Assembly: GCF_037038585.1 (NCBI RefSeq)
Contig: NC_092520.1
Location: forward strand, 196,518,706-196,582,705
Length of the DNA: 64,000 bases
DNA from: Patagioenas fasciata
Lineage: Eukaryota > Chordata > Aves > Columbiformes > Columbidae
Direction: 5' to 3'
A program made the translations under genes and the position numbers. The notes under the pieces are model-generated. The model had not been told where the DNA came from and did not search any database. It saw only the letters and a list, made by a program, of their open reading frames with translations. Shown one piece after another: positions 47,776 to 58,500 of this stretch. Positions within the stretch are counted from its first letter, which is position 1, and each line of letters starts with the position of its first letter.

Positions 47776-48101
47776 CTCGCAGGATTGCGAGTATATTTAT
47801 CCTTTCCGTGCACATATGCACGTGTAACTTCCCGTGCTTAATACAAGCACGTATAAAATTATTTCCTCGCACAATCGCGAGTGTATTTATATTCCGTGCA
47901 CATTTGCACGCGTACTTTAAATTATTTCCTCGCACAATCGCAAGTGTAACTTTATTCCGTGCACATTTGCACGCGTACTTTAAATTATTTCCTCGCACAA
48001 TCGCAAGTGTAACTTTATTCCGTGCACATTCGCACGTGTAAGTAAATTAACCCTCGCAGAATTGCGAGTGTATCATAAATTTACCCTCGCGGAATCGCGA
48101 G
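47776..48101 (+). repeat. Array of 11 hairpins in the LTR-A R region
   Basis: Eleven 16-19 nt inverted repeats start at 47776, 47807, 47833, 47866, 47895, 47929, 47958, 47992, 48021, 48053 and 48086. Type 1 is CTCGC(R)...GCGAG, e.g. CTCGCGGAATCGCGAG at 48086-48101 and CTCGCAGAATTGCGAG at 48053-48068. Type 2 is CGTGC...GCACG, e.g. CGTGCACATTTGCACG at 47895-47910 and 47958-47973, and CGTGCTTAATACAAGCACG at 47833-47851. Most have 5-7 bp stems and 4-6 nt loops. Each is followed at once by TGTA, CGTA or TATA. Two nearly identical type 2 plus type 1 blocks (about 47890-47953 and 47953-48016) show recent tandem growth. Confidence 0.9.
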
Positions 48102-48334
48102 CGTACGCTTTACCTGTATCTCTTTAAGAATAATCCCGCACCATGTTCAGGCAAGTGTGTACTCCTCTGGGACTCGGGGGTGGTTCCGGCATTGTTTTGG
48201 GTGAAGCCACGTGCATGTACTCTGTGGACCACCTGTTGTACTAGTTGCTGCCCCTTAATAATTTTCCTCAACTGGTACCCGAACCTATATTTAAGTCACT
48301 TTTGGAGTGCTAAACCCCTGTTTCTCACCGGTTT

Positions 48335-48340
48335 AATAAA
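48335..48340 (+). promoter_or_regulatory. LTR-A copy 2 polyadenylation signal
   Basis: AATAAA in 'ccggtttaataaaagttg', followed by a T/G-rich segment before the LTR end. Confidence 0.8.
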
Positions 48341-48399
48341 AGTTGTTTTGGACCCTGTTGTCCCTTAAATTATCCTCGGGGTGCCTCCGTGACACCATG

Positions 48400-51300
48400 A
48401 ACTTTTAATTCTCATCTCAGATGACTTCAATAATTTCTGTAGGTGTAGATGAGGTAAAGGTATTATAAAGTTCAATCATGTTAGTGTAGATACATGTGCT
48501 GTTATTAAAACAAAAGACCATACAGCTTTAGTATCTTCCAGAAGCTTTTGATTTTTCATGCCTAGAATCCAGAATAACAAGAATATGACCACAAAATGGA
48601 AGCTTACTGAAGTAGCTTCATTTCTGCTTTTTTTGCTTTTAGATTATACTGTTATGTTATACCTCAACAGCTAAAAGTTACTACAAGCAAAAAACCATTT
48701 AGAGTCATTGAAATTACTGTAACTTATCAAGTTAAAACACATTTTGTTATTTTAAACAGTGTGTATAAACGGAAAATAATTTGTCCTTTGAACTGTGTGC
48801 TACATTTATGCTAAAGTAAGCAACCCACAGAAAGCTCAAGTAGCAGAGAGAGAATTTCTGAAGTTGTAATGTTATTTGAAAGTGCTTACATAAACTGTTA
48901 GTCTGGAGATATTGGTAACCCATTAGACAGGTTCTTTGAACACATCAAATTTTATTGATGAAAATTAAATATAAATTACTGCATATAGTTTCAATGTATG
49001 TATACATTGATTGCAGTCCCATGTCAGCTTTTTATTATTTACCTCCACTTTTAGTCATGCTGACCCTAGCCACAGAAATGCCCTGTGATAGAATTGACCA
49101 TACATTGAAGATATGTTTTGTTATTAATTTATTATGGTTAAATGTATGTGAATAAAACAATAAAGTTTTTACTTTACATGAAAAAAAAAGATTATAGAAT
49201 TGAAAATTTCCCCCTCCATCTCTTTTGATTTTGCTGTATAAGGATAACCTCAAAGAGTTTGGGTTAAGATACTTTCTCAAACAAAATATTAACTTTTCTG
49301 AAGTGCATCCATGATGAGCACTTTCTTTTGCAATCATCTTTTAGCCCAATCCTTTTCTTATGTCCCAGGAATAATACTATATCAATCATATGAATGTAAA
49401 ATGAGATTTGGTTGCACATGGTGTTTTTTACTAGCTGAAGTGACAGGAAGTTGGATCCTTCAGAACCAGCAGTAGAGGCTATTGTGCCATGTTGAGTTAT
49501 CTCCCCTTGCATCATTGTGTCTCCCTACTGCTATCAGAGCTTACTTCTAATATTACTGATTTTATTCAGATAACACATTTGTATTTTCATATAAGAACAG
49601 GAAGAACACTATGAACAGCACAGCTGCTCACTGTGTCTGTTTTCCTTCATTCACTAGTTCCCTTTGACTAAGGACAATGGCAACAAGTTTCACTGTCAGA
49701 AACAAAAAAGCAGTAGTTAATATGCAACAGAGTGAAGTGAAGCCCATGTTTAGAATAAAAGAGTATCTATCAAACACTCTGAGAACAAGAGTTTCTGGTT
49801 TTTGACAGTTTGCAAGCACTACTCTTAACATTCTGCTCACCTTGGTCTTGCCTGTGTGTATTGAGAGAGGCCTGGCAGTCATATGCTACAAGCACGGGTG
49901 ACCCCAGATGTGCATATCGTCCAGCGGCAGCATGACCCACCCTTAGTGGAGCAGAAAGCCCAGTTTGTCACAGTATAACAAATGCAGGCACATGACTTGC
50001 TCTGCTTTTCCTTAGTGCATCACGCACCACTTACATTCTGTGTTGCTGTTGGGGAAAAATTTTGCGAGCAGAATGTCTACAGGGAGAAGAAAGGGGAGGT
50101 TTAAAGCAGAACCTCAAGGATCACTCCCCTCAGCCATAATAAATCACAGAGTAGCTTACTCTTACCCAGCTTTTAAAAGCTTTGTTGAAGATCTGTGGCC
50201 TGTGACAAAATGGTGTTCCTTCAGTGGGATTTACTGTGTAAGAGACTTGCTATTGTAGTAAAGGGCAAACCCAGGTGAAATGAATAATGCATTGTACTAG
50301 ACATTGGGCAGTATTGGAGACAGTAAAGTACAATTCCTTCTAGGAGAAATTTGTGGTAAACAAACCAGACATACATGGGTTGAACATGGAAACAGAAGCC
50401 AAGTTTTCTACAGGGAAAAAAAAAAAAAGTCCCAACAAAGAAACACACACATGCACAAAAAAATTATTTATTTTTTTTGTAAATGGAAGTAGATCAGTTT
50501 ACTTGTGTTTTGTTTTCAGTCAGACTATGCTATCTTTCCTACCAGGCAAGGGTATACACCACCATGAAACACTACATGATTTGTAATGCTGCAAGGGAAA
50601 GTTGCACATCAAATTAGAAGACCTAAATCCTCTGTAATTTGAAGTCAGGGAAAGATGTGATCAAAGCTAGATCTTTAACAAAATCTTCAGAAAAAAATGA
50701 CTCAAAACATGAATGCATATGCAAGGCAATACTCAAATTATTTAACACTGATGACCATTCTAATGAGAACTTGTGTCTACCTGAATAGTGTCCAGTTTTT
50801 AATATGATTTTCCAGAAGACTGAGACAAAAAAACAGAGAACTGGAAAGGAATTCTTTAGAACTCTCTATCTTGCCTTCCCTGGGAACAGACCAGTGAACC
50901 CAGTTATATTTAAAAGGAAATTTCAAAAATAAAATGGTATCCTCCAAATACATCATTTACAGCGAGGAAATTATTATTAATGTTTACCTACTTCAGCAAA
51001 TAAGTACATTCAAAGGTACATTATCAGCTTGATACTTGCTTATGCAAATTTTAATAGGAGGGAGGTGCATATATCACAGAGAGAATGAGTGTAGTTACTT
51101 AAGTGATATAACATTAACTTTATGGATTTCTGTATAATGAAAACTTTCAATCTGTTAAAAAGCCAGTTGGGAAAAACAAAAATAACTGAAGGGATACAAT
51201 ATATTACATAATTTAATTTTGTGTCAAGGTTATAAAGCTTTATTCAGTATAGTATCAGTTCAAATGATATCACAGCCACTGAGGATTTTTAGTTATTTCC

Positions 51301-51663
51301 TGTTCAGCTCAAAGTACAGACCTTAGCAGAATATTTTCATTATATTGACAAATTGCTTAAAAATCAACCTCTGTGTACAAATAACATTAACCTCACTTAT
51401 ACTGCATCTAACCCTGAGATTAAAACAGCAGCAAAGTCATTGATCTAAAATTTAAACATCCCATTGCTGCAGATCCCTTAACCATTCAAGATATTGACTT
51501 CAATTTTATTTACTGCCAGGAAAATACGTTTTGCCTTGTAAGAGGTAACAAGTATCAACAAAATATTAGAATTTGAATTATTACAACTCATAACTTCATT
51601 TTAATATACTTTCAAGGTAATTTTCCCAGCAGAATTAGCAAGAGATATATTGTTTGTATGGTT
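48400..51663. other. Gene-free AT-rich stretch
   Basis: No supported exon, RNA gene or repeat. Short frames near 49-50.6 kb on both strands carry no domain. Confidence 0.5.
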
Positions 51664-51829
51664 TCTCGCCTCGCCTCGCCTCGCCTCGCCTCGCCTCGCC
51701 TCGCCTCGCCTCCCCTCGCCTCGCCCTCCCCCTCCCCGCTCCCCCGCTCCCCTCCCCCTCCCCTCTCCCCTCCCCTCCCCCTCCCCTCCCCTCTCCCCTC
51801 CCCTCCCCTCTCCCCTCCCCTCCCCTCCT
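51664..51829. repeat. C-rich satellite: (TCGCC)n then (CCCCT)n
   Basis: A regular TCGCC pentamer runs over about 51665-51712 with one CpG per unit. It passes through mixed CCCCGC/CCCTCC to CCCCT/CCCTC units up to 51829. The minus strand is a long G-run array. Open frames (ASPRL, GEARR repeats) on both strands are translations of the satellite. Confidence 0.95.
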
Positions 51830-54800
51830 TCAAAGACAATCAAGGCAATTATTATTGGGAATATTTTCATAATCTGAATGAACCTTACAGCCGTTCAAAA
51901 CATCAGGTTAATATACACACTAACGTATCATGTTAGTATGAATAAACTCCTGAATAAAAAGCTTCAATCAATAACTTACAGGATTAAATAATATTTTATA
52001 GGTCTTCAAGTGTGAAAGAAACATTAGGATCAACCTATACTGAAGTAGTCTTATACAAAAAAAAATCATACTTAAATCATACTTCCGCAAAAAGGTTTTG
52101 CTTTACTTTTTTTTTTTTACATAAAATTGTACAGAATTAAGGTTAACAACGGCAAGACAATGAAAGGTTCTGAATGTTAGGGAAAAAAAGGTGACTTAAG
52201 GTCTATAGACAATTGTCAGTGAAGGTAAACAGATTTTGGCAAGGGTTTGCCAGAGGAATAAATGCACATGACAAAGTTAAAAGTGGAGAGGAGATTGAGT
52301 TAATGGGGACTTAGGACCTGTGGAGAGAGTGCAGAAGCATGCACTAGACTCTGCAGATTAACACTGCTCAGGGAAAAAAGAAGTTAAAAGTAATGTAATT
52401 TGAGGTGGTTATTAGCCTATGTGCAAGATGTCCACAGTGGTGCAACTAGGAAAGAAAAAGCTGAAACTGAAGATGATTTTGGGGATAGCCTGAAGGAGAC
52501 AGTTAATCAACCAAGGTGACTTTCAGATTAAAGCCTGTTAATGAGCTGAACACTAAGACCTTGGGCATTAAATGCACTCAGAGTTTCACAAAACAAAAAT
52601 AATTTAGACTTTTCAGATAAACAACAAATAAATCTGTGAATGCTAATGCAATTTTTAAGTTGTTTGCTTTAGTGATCCTGTTGAGATCTTAAAAACTGTT
52701 TTAAGTTAATTTGTGTTGTTATTTTAAAGAAAAGGAGGCAAAATTATCTGTTTCAATAGTATTTGTGGCAAGACTCATGCAATTTGTAACATATAAGAAT
52801 GAAATTTGAGCTGGTCCTGTTGTTAAAGTGGTCTGGCTGAATATCAGGGCTGTGGCTATGTAAACACCATGGTGGTCCACGAATTCATTAGCTAGTCATC
52901 TGCGTAGACAAGATAGTGGACTGCTGTGTGATGGACTGCTGGGAGAGAAGGCTGAAGTGCTCACTGCCTTTGCAACAAAGCATTGGATTAACTGGTGTAG
53001 GAGCCTTCCAGGTGGGAATTTTGGACAGACTTGAAAACTCCCTTAGTCAGAACCTGCAGTGCCTAGACTAAGCGACATGTTCCAGTGTCATTTAGAAATC
53101 CTGTGGAAGAAGCTGAACATTCTGGGGACTTCCAAGAAAGTTACTACTGCAGAATTGACCAAGTCGTACATAGAAAAGACACTTGTAAATAGTCAGAAAC
53201 TGTTCTTCCAGATGCAGACATGGTCAAATAAGAGAGTCTTTTGTATACAGTTGGCATAGTTAGCTGGTTTGTATGTGATTTAAGACAACAGCAATGAAAC
53301 AGATTATGTTTGAGCTGGACTGGTCATGTAGGCACACAAACCAAATGGTTATGAGAATTTTATAACTGAGCAGAACAGCAGTGTGGGGAATCTCACCCAG
53401 TCCAACTGAAGACATAATTGCAAGGACCCTTGTAAGAAACACTCCTCTCACCTTCTAGACGGTGACTGACTACCTCGTTCAGAGTATTGGATTTCTTGTG
53501 TAAGCATTACCCTATTGCAAGAGCTCAAAAAATCAGGATTTTTAAACGAATGTTCTGTGGTTGTTCATGCAGCTACTTCTAATTAAAAAGAGATAAAAAA
53601 ATAACAGATCCATGTACCTATATTTTTCTTCTGAGTATAACAAACATTATGGCTGAAAAAGGCAGATTGGTCTACAATTCAACTCCAAAGCAAATTGGAA
53701 TTATCACCTTTCAGATCCTGTTCTATAGCTGATTTGTTTCTGTCTACTAAAAGGGGTAGCTTGTTGGTCAAGCTCTTGTAACTGATTGTTGGAATCAGTT
53801 GAAACCTATGTATGTCTTATTACTATTACTGCTATTACTGTTAATGTGTCAAAACCAAATACCGTAATAATGAAAACAGTGCGTTATAAGGTATTTGTGA
53901 ATGAATTATCTATTGGTACTGCTGAGTATTTCAAACTCTAAAACTACATTAATTCACTTCAAGATTTTTCATCTGTGATGCACAAGTCAGATGTAATATT
54001 CACAAGATATATAACGTTTTGTAGCTTGAGTTTTTAAAGTAACATTCCTTAAATCATTCCAATGCATGTAGCCTGATGATGATGACTGTTTTATTTGAAA
54101 AGAGTTAGGATTCCCAAGAGAATATTATGATAATCATTCTGACAAAATTCCTTTTTGACCTCTCAGGCAAATATTACTGTTACTGTATCATGGTAAATTG
54201 TTTAATAATAAAAGATAAGATCTACATAAGACATCTGGATGTAATAAAGTATCCTTAGGGTAGGGAAAGGCTGAGAAGAATGCTTTATGTTTCTCTACTG
54301 TCATAAAACAGTAGGGAAATCAACACATTGTTGATTTGAAGAATCTCCCTGTCAGTGTCATACACATGTCCCATGTCAAGAGGAAGCGGCTGGAATAATC
54401 CTTCCTTATACACTGTTTGAGCTGTGCTTTTGAGATATGACTTTCTCCTTGGTTCAACCCTGAATTTTCATAGGCATTGAAATGACAATCATTACTTCAA
54501 ATGCTAGACATCATTACTTTAAGTTCTAGACCTGCAAAAATTTCCAATGGCAGAACACTCTGATTTACCAATAGTATATAAATAGTATATGAATAGTATA
54601 TTTTGTCACACTATAGTATATTACATTCTTGTTTGTGTTTGTTTGTTTTCCTTTGTTCCCCCCCCACCCCATAGGTAAATAAATGCAGTTAAATTAATTG
54701 TAAAATATGTTTGTATCATATGTAATAATTGACCTGTTCAGTCTTATGGATAGACAATTAAAGACTTCTGCCATTAAAAAATGTACAATGTGTTGATGTC

Positions 54801-55148
54801 TTTGTTGGGCAAAATTGTTTCAATGAACTGAAATGTAAACATTATATTTTCTGAAGTGTTACTGCAATATTAATGCTCAAATGAATAAGCCAAGTAGAAA
54901 ACAAAATATATTTCATTTTATAGGAGCAGGAAGATAAAGTGGATTTCATGGATTTGAATATAAATAAGAATTCCAAACTTTCTACAAATATTTAACAATG
55001 TTTTTGAAAGGAAAATTGTGATGGTGAGAACTGTATTTTAATTATTTCAAGGGTAAAGATAATTTTTATTACAACCTATAATTTGATAATAATGTTAGCA
55101 ATAATCTTATAGCTCATCTCTTAAACAATCCAGTTAATGTAAAAAAGA
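51830..55148. other. Gene-free AT-rich stretch
   Basis: No supported gene. Small features: an 'atagtatat(g/a)a' tandem near 54572-54602 and a C run near 54659-54665. Confidence 0.5.
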
Positions 55149-55594
55149 AATCACAGAATCACAGAATCACAGAATGTTAAAGATTGGAAGGGACCTTGAA
55201 AGATCATCCAGTCCAATCCCCCTGCCAGAGCAGGAACACCTAGATGAGGTTACACAGGAGGGCATCCAGGCGGGTTTTGAATGTCTCCAGAGTAGGAGAC
55301 TCCACAACCACCCTGGGCAGCCTGTTCCAGTGTCTGTTACCCTCACTGAGAAGAAGTTCCTTCTCAAATTTAAATGGAACTTCTTGTGTTCCAGTTTGAA
55401 CCCATTACCACTTGTCCTACTGTTGGTTGTCACCGAGAAGAGTCTGGCTCCATCCTCGTGACACTCACCCTTTATATATTTGTAAACATTAATGAGGTTA
55501 CCCCTCAGTCTCCTCCAAGCTAAAGAGACTCAGCTCCATCAGCCTTTCCTCATAAGGGAGATGCTCCACTCCCTTGATCATCTTCATTGCCCTT
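55149..55594 (-). mobile_element. CR1 LINE 3'-end fragment
   Basis: Reverse-complement CR1 tail with three AATCACAG units (ATTCTGTG on the element's own strand) at 55149-55172, then 'attggaagggaccttgaaag', 'catccagtccaatccccctgcc', and the ORF2 C-terminal text. On the minus strand it reads '[30 protein letters not shown]', matching '[30 protein letters not shown]' of the intact copy with small changes. Frameshifts follow that block. Middle-aged: close to the young copies but with the standard octamer tail. Confidence 0.92.
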
Positions 55595-58500
55595 AAGTAA
55601 AGATTTCTGTTTCCTAAATGTAGGTGAATTACAAAAATACCTGTGAAATTGAGGTTTGATTCATCCCTGCTTCTCATCTTCAGGACATCTAAGAAGATAT
55701 CTTTTTAAACACAGTCATTTCTATCACCATCCAAAGGAATTAGCAGAAGCATGTAACATCAAGATGAAAGAAAATAGTCTTTTTTTTTTTTGCCACTTGT
55801 AAGCACTCTTCTCCTGAAGTGCTCCTTTTAATCACTCCTCCTCTCCCTCTACTAATTTATGAAATTTTGGGGAGGGCATGTAAATAAAATTTGAAATGTC
55901 TCATTTTACAATGAAAAGATTCTCAGCTAAAAATCATCATTCTACATTGTAATTGAAAAGAATGCATGCAAAAAATTTAGTATATTAGTGGAGCTATAGC
56001 TGTAGTTGATTTTTATCAGATTCATTAAAGGTCTTGAAATTCAGACAATTTCAAGCAGAAGTGAAAAATATTTTAATTTTCCAAATGAAATTAAAACCTA
56101 GAAATATTTTGGTTTGGATATAATTAAAATTTTTGTCTCAAAACAAGATATTTTAAAAATTGTTTTCTTATTTTTAATTATGGCAAAAATTCAGTTTAAG
56201 AAGATCTCTAAATGAAGCAATGATTCAAAATGAAGAACAAAAATGTTGAGGAAGTACTGAGACAAACATTTAAACTGTTGTATTTTCTGATTTTTCTTTA
56301 TGAAATTGAATGATGATTAGAAATGGAATGATTTCTCAAGCTTTAAACAATCTTATCTATAAATTTAATGGTAGAGCTTGAAATTCTACATGGAATATAT
56401 TGCAGTTTTTGCTACTTAATAGATAAAAATGATTGTTTTCCTAATAACCTATTAGAAAGTGTTTTCTTAGAATACAGAAAGAGATTTAATAAGCACACCT
56501 CTCATCTAAACAATGCATCTAGGCAGTAAAATAATTTTAGCGCTCAATCAGCATGTCTTGTCCTCACTCAAGCATACAGACATACAAAGCATTGGTTGTT
56601 CAAGTAATAATAGCATCTAAATTATTAGATTAAATAACCATTAATGAAAGTGAGTATTACTAAGGCACATATACATAATTTTACCCACATGCCTAGCTAT
56701 ATGGCCATTTTTTTCAAAAATACTTATTACTAGTTTTAGCACTATTATTAATTTAGTGATTTATCCATCAGCACAGATAGAATCTATTCCATTCTATTTC
56801 TATTTTTATATCACCTTCATAAATGTAATAATGAGCAGCATTCAGTGACGCATAAAGTATCTAGTAATATTTTTCCAGTGAGTTTTACTCTTTCTCTCTC
56901 ATCCTAGGTAATGGTTATTTTGATGTAACATTTTTTGCAGAATAAAACTGAATACATCCTTGACTAGCTATGCTCTTACTCCTTTAGATATTTGCAGCTT
57001 TGACTCATAGCAAGCATTGGTATGTCAGCTCTTTTTAATTCTATGAGCATTTGTCTTATCACTGCAAAATTAATTTGTCACCTTTCCTAGTAGAGCAGCC
57101 ACAACAGAAGCTTTTATTAAGCCTCTTTTTCAGCTGAACTGTTTACTATCTTAGTAGGAATGGCTACCAAAATATTAGAGGTAACCCAGGGCTTGACAGA
57201 AAGAGTTGTATATGAGCCCAGACTAAAGACACTTAAAACCCAGCAAGCAAATATATTACATATACACCAGCTACAAGGCTTTTGGTCCACTAATGCACTA
57301 ATTATTCCTTTTATGTTCACTTCTCAATTCATACACATTAAAAAAAAAAAAAAGGAGAAAAATAATTAAAAGTTTGAGATGAAGTTGACTATGTGTTATC
57401 CAAATTGCATATTCAAGACAGAAAAATGCACAGAAGTCTGAATGTCTCAGTGTTGTACAATTTCCTTAAAATGGTAATAATAGCATTTAAATGCTGATGT
57501 CATTAATGAGCACCACAGAAAACAATTCTGAATATCTGACAGTGACTTTTTTGAACAAGGTAAGCCTAATATCGAGAAGCTAGAAGTATACTGTACTTTA
57601 AAACAAATGGCCTAAAGAAATGGCAGAACAGGCTGAACAGGCTTCTACAGAGAATTATGGAAGATATAATTGTTTTAATTCATTTTGCAAATGAGGTTAC
57701 ATTCCAGCTTCACTCCGATCTCCGCCCCCCAGCATTCAGTACTTTGTAATTACTCTGAATAAGACTTATAAAAGTATTTAATTGCCTATGTCCTTTTGAA
57801 ACCTCAGCTTTACCGTGAGTCTGCAAATCATAGCCTTCCAGTTTAACTATATCTTCAGGCATATCCATACACAAGGGTGTAGGTAAATGAATGAAAGCAC
57901 CCTCTGTATAAGCTGGGGTGGCAATCTGCTTCAAAGACACCCCTCTTAAAACCAATACCAGTATCCCACTCATTCTGGAGTAAAATGTAGGTAGTCCAGC
58001 TCACTGGTATGTGTTTTGTCACAAAAATAACTGCAGAAAATAATGCATTTTATATTTGGATTGTGCCAGCACGTAGCATTTCTATATATGCCTGGGGTTT
58101 TAAAACTATGCTAGCTGTTTTTAACTGATGTCTCAGTAAGATATTGTTAATGCTTCAGTTGGATAGTGCAGAGCAAGATCTCTGACAGGCATTTCCAAAT
58201 CACAGTTCAGAAATTCCAGAATTCAAATGTTATTTTCAGCTATTTTTCATCATCTTTTTCTTTTGTTTTGCTGGTCTGTATATTCCTAAGGGCAAATAAT
58301 ATTTCATGGTTTGTGTCAGTGCACTATTTAGTACATATTCATCTCAACATGCTAATCCTGTATTAACCCTATACCTCTTTCTTTTACCCTTGCGTATATA
58401 TTTCCCTGTGTATAGCCATGTGCTAATCTATCTCACTGTATTAACCCTATTTAGGTTAGTATTATTAAACAGAAATACCAACATGTGAGCACAATAGTGC

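Larger units (their letters stand above)
47352..48394 (+). mobile_element. Solo LTR, family A, copy 2 (undivided)
   Basis: Endogenous-retrovirus LTR of 1,043 bp, starting TGTGGCAG and ending CCGTGACA, with the 5-bp duplication CCATG at 47347-47351 and 48395-48399. Layout: pyrimidine-rich start; G+C-rich U3; TATAAAAA at 47637-47644; short ORF 47701-47766; GTGAGT at 47763-47768; hairpin array 47776-48101; AATAAA at 48335-48340; short U5. If transcription starts about 25-30 bp after the TATA, the R region would be nearly 700 nt, very long for a retrovirus. The 230-codon frame at 47349-48041 and the 199-codon minus-strand frame run across promoter and array alike and are incidental. No gag, pol or env follows, so it is a recombination-derived solo LTR. 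Confidence 0.92.

Noticed and set aside
47349-48041. 230-codon plus-strand frame and the 199-codon minus-strand frame across LTR A copy 2
   Set aside because: They cover the U3, promoter and hairpin array without regard to LTR structure; the repeated peptides come from the repeated hairpin units.
40215-48394. One full provirus with LTR A copies at 40.2 and 47.4 kb as its two ends
   Set aside because: Each copy has its own different 5-bp target duplication (GGTGC and CCATG), and the DNA between contains CR1 and unique sequence with no gag, pol or env. They are independent solo LTRs.
51601-51936. Overlapping frames on both strands with ASPRL or GEARR repeats
   Set aside because: Translations of the C-rich satellite.
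57160-57369. Retrocopy with a poly(A) tail ending near 57353
   Set aside because: The A run is present, but the preceding frame has no recognisable parent gene, no AATAAA lies at the right distance, and no target duplication is evident.
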